Positions 60,700 through 64,000 of a stretch of DNA of 64,000 nt are shown here, piece after piece (position 1 is the stretch's first letter; every line of letters begins with the position of its first letter). The notes under the pieces were generated by a model that was not told where the DNA came from, made no database searches, and saw only the letters and a list, made by a program, of their open reading frames with translations. Both the position numbers and the translations under genes were made by a program. This stretch comes from Crotophaga sulcirostris. Its lineage: Eukaryota > Chordata > Aves > Cuculiformes > Crotophagidae. The stretch spans positions 520,176 through 584,175 of the forward strand of contig VYZB01000225.1 of the NCBI GenBank assembly GCA_013397455.1. Direction: 5' to 3'.

Positions 60700-63600
60700 A
60701 TATAAATAATCTGCAAATGCAGCCCATAGTGCATATGGATTAGCTTCTCGTGGTGTAAATCAGGGGGGAGAGGGTCAGCGAACTGCAGGCTTTTCAAAAC
60801 CATCTGGATATCAGCGTGTGTCTCCCACTACGATGCTGGGAGAGGCAGCTCTTCACACCTTGCTCCTACCAGATTCTGAAGGCAATGGGACCTGAAAAAC
60901 CCTGCCTCATACAGAATAAAGCACTGCAGACAAAACAGCTGGCAAAAGTTTTGAGGAGCATCTCCTGATGCCCAGTGGGTTTCTGTTTAATCTGTACCTT
61001 GCAAAATAGAAAAGTAATCTGGCACATCTTCCTGGGAGCTTTTCTGCTCCTTGTACCCATCAGTGCAAGGGAGAAAGGTCAGTGAAGTGCCTTTTATAAC
61101 CTTCTTAGGTCTGGTAGCACCCTGCTCCATTACTATGTGTCTGAAAGCCAACGGATCCTAGGAGTATGTTAGCCATTCAGTTAAGTGGATGCTTAAGTAG
61201 TTTGTAAGATCAGTAAGGCCAAATTTTTCATTGAAGGAAAAAAAAAGGAGTAGACAATGTTGGAACACTCCTTCATTTGGATTTGTTTTTTTCCGGTAGT
61301 AATGTGTGCACAACCTTTTATATATGGGATTCTGTCACACTAGATTGATTATTGCTACTTCCATATAATATTTAATAATAACTCTGTCAATATTGCTGAA
61401 GAGACATATGTTTTGTTTTCCAGGAGACATTTAGGGAGTACTCAGGAGTAAGTAATATTTCCATAATCTAAATTCATGCTTCATCCAAGAGAGCTGTGTC
61501 TAAGGTACATAGAATTATGTTTCACAAAATGTTTTTATTGCTATAACTATCTTTTTTATAGTTCATTTGTTAAGCCAAGTAATGATATATGCTGCTTACA
61601 CTAAGGTAATAACAATTCTTTCATATTTTTCATTCTTACAATCTCTTCTCCCCCTTAAATATCAATACTTGTTGAGGGCTTTGTTGAAAGAAGTCTCTGA
61701 CACATTGGTAACGGTTTCTTTTTTGAAAAAAAGACAACAAACAAAACCAAATAAAATCAAACCTCGAACAAACAACCCTCTACTTATTGTAACTATTACC
61801 AATAGAGACTAGACTGCATTAAAAAAGCCTCCCCTGAAAGACTCTTGGGATTAATTTTTTTTCTTCGAAGTTTAGACCTTTAGAAAACACTAATACCATG
61901 GTCAGAAATTTTCTATAGTCCAAAATAAAATTAATTTCTAAGAAAAACATCACCTTTGAAACAGGGCTGCAGTAACAATTGCTCAGTAATATTTTACTCC
62001 TTATTCTAGTGACTGACATAAAACCCAGAGACTAAATCTTCTGCTACCATAAAGGCAAACAACCGGTACTTGACTTGTGCTTATAGAACACTTCTAGATC
62101 GTACTGAGTGTAATAACTCCTACATTTCAGAAATTACATAGTGGGAATCCTTCCCCTCTCATCAAGGAAAGGCAACTGAGTGGTAAAAAGAAGAATACTG
62201 TCTGTATTAAAAAAAAAAGAAGCTGCATCTGACAGTTGGTGTCCTCCTCACTGGTGGAGCTGAAGCAATTTTTTTTGTTGTTTTCCCCATTGCTTAAGTT
62301 TGTGGAAGCAGCACCTACTGAACAGCCTTTGTCACAGTGGCCTAAGGAGCTGGTTACTTTTTCATGACACTGGGAGCTTCTGAGGTGCTGTGTGAATTTT
62401 TGTGTATCTGAGCAGGAGGAATGGCTGGTTGGTGAGGGCTGAAGTTATATGCACATTTCTTCCTTTGGTACTGTTTCCTGTTGAAGGTTTATGCAGCATA
62501 AATGCGAGCTTAAATATAAGTTTTGATATAATTGGAGTCCTGCTGCTTTCAGACCTGTTAGAGGCAAGGTGATATGATTATGTGCTGTGTGGTGAGAAGG
62601 CAAATCAGTGTTGTGCCATGGTATAAGAGGCCTCCCAAAGTAATAATCCATATTCTGAAAGCTTCTATTCACAAAAGGACTGAATCAGGTTTTAAAAGTC
62701 CTTGTGCTGCATTGTGGTGCTCCTGTCTGCTGTGGAGCTCTGTGCTAAAGCCCAGACTGCAACAACCCTTCCCTCTCAGCTACAGCAGTAACGCAGCAGC
62801 TGGAGCCTGATGCACTTTTACAGGGTGCAAAATCGCTCTGGTTGGTTTTTATGTGGTTCTTAAAAGAAAGTCCTTATAAAAGAATTCTTAGATGTAGGGT
62901 CCCCACCCCCTGTTCCAGTTGCAATGTCATTGGTTGCTCCTTTGGTTGTTGCTGTTGTGATGGATTACCCTGTGGTCCTTCAAATATCCCAGACTGAGTA
63001 GCACTGATATGAGTATTCAGCAACTGATACTTTCAGAATACGGTATGTGACAACAGCAATAAGTATGCAGTTGCTTCTGAGGCAGCTCATGGAAATGGAA
63101 GTGATTTAACTGACAGTGTTTTCAGTAACAAAGACCCCGGGGAATCTCAGACAAAGGAAATATTCCACAAGACTTTAGAAAACAGAGTACTAGTCAATTA
63201 TTCATATTTTCACTGGATTTCCATTTTTTGAAAATGGCATAAATTGCTTGACAGCGACTTGGTTTAATTTTGAACATTTTTGTATTATTACTTTTGTTTA
63301 AAGAATATTAGAAACACCATTTGAAATGGTAACTGTGTTGCAAATTTCAAAGAGATTAGGGGCTGCCTGGAAGTCAAATGGAGCTGGGAACTCAAACCCT
63401 CCGGCAAAATCTTAGTTCTCATGTCCATCATTAAAATTGCCCTGTAAATAGCTTAAGGGCAAACAGAAGGCAAATAAAGTTTTTCCCTTATGTGCTAGAA
63501 TACATACACAGAATTCAGGAAGGTGATACGTAGGCTGAAAGGGGAAGTCAGATATCACAGGATACTAAGGTTTTGGGGAGAAAGAGAAGTGAGGTGGGGA

Positions 63601-64000
63601 CCTTGCTATTATCAAACCACAGTGCTCTGATATAATTGCAGAGAACCCATGGTATTGCATCACCATCTATTTGTCTTGTAGCTTCCTTGACGGTTTTGAT
63701 AAAACCAGCAGCTGCTGCAAAGTTTTATACTGTTAAAATGGCTTACTTTTACAGTGCCTTCCTGTGCTTGATGTCCTTGTTTAAAACAAATAATCTAGAA
63801 CATAGAGCTGTCATGCTTTTCTGTTTTGTAATCTTATTTTTCAAAAGAAGAAAGTCTGGGAAACAATCCTTTTCAGTGTAGGCAGAAAGAGCAGTAACGG
63901 TTCTGGGACAATTGTGGTAGTAGGTAATAAATAGGAAATGCTGCATGTTGGCCCTGGTAATAGGTGTTTACTATATGAAGAGGTGAGTTTACTTGAAGGT
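60700..64000. other. Non-coding stretch, no gene recognised
   Basis: No open frame resembles a known protein, and no RNA gene or interspersed repeat could be named. The sequence is AT-rich with short A or T runs and a few purine-rich patches. It runs to the window edge without any feature I can support. Confidence 0.6.

Noticed and set aside
1..64000. CRISPR arrays, operons, prophage or bacterial mobile elements
   Set aside because: The window is vertebrate nuclear DNA. There are no regularly spaced repeats and no dense coding, so these feature types do not apply.

Overview
This window looks like non-coding DNA from a vertebrate macrochromosome, most likely a bird. The strongest evidence is two chicken-repeat-1 (CR1) LINE 3' ends. 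One is on the minus strand at about 57992-58510, with the GAATCATAGAATGG-type terminus. The other is on the plus strand at 60592-60680, with an octamer-repeat tail. The rest is AT-rich and mostly CpG-poor. It has very few recognisable interspersed repeats and no Alu- or L1-like sequence, which fits an avian genome. Two runs of N (27171-27332 and 60283-60591) show it is a scaffolded draft assembly.

Layout. Positions 1-27170 hold no recognisable gene. They contain two relics that look like MIR-type SINEs (near 7015-7095 and 11720-11850), short simple repeats, and several AT-rich stretches with homeodomain- and CCAAT-type motifs. After the first gap, 27333-57990 is similar. It has another MIR-like relic (about 36685-36800), a slightly GC-richer block (about 34580-35303), a CpG-clustered block with a perfect TGACGTAA site (about 47690-47990), and a 29-base alternating purine-pyrimidine tract (54237-54265). 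The CR1 copies and the second gap occupy 57992-60680. The remainder to 64000 shows nothing identifiable.

No protein-coding gene, tRNA, rRNA or known microRNA could be recognised. The longest open frame (139 codons, minus strand, 51510-51929) is about the length expected by chance in DNA of this base composition and volume. A few short open segments flanked by good splice signals (for example 42524-42619 and 37966-38046) are recorded as weak exon candidates. The most economical reading is a large intron or a gene desert. Its function, if any, would lie in scattered non-coding regulatory elements. The candidate regulatory stretches are inferred from motifs only; no conservation data were available. 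I did not find convincing evidence of a new biological system.
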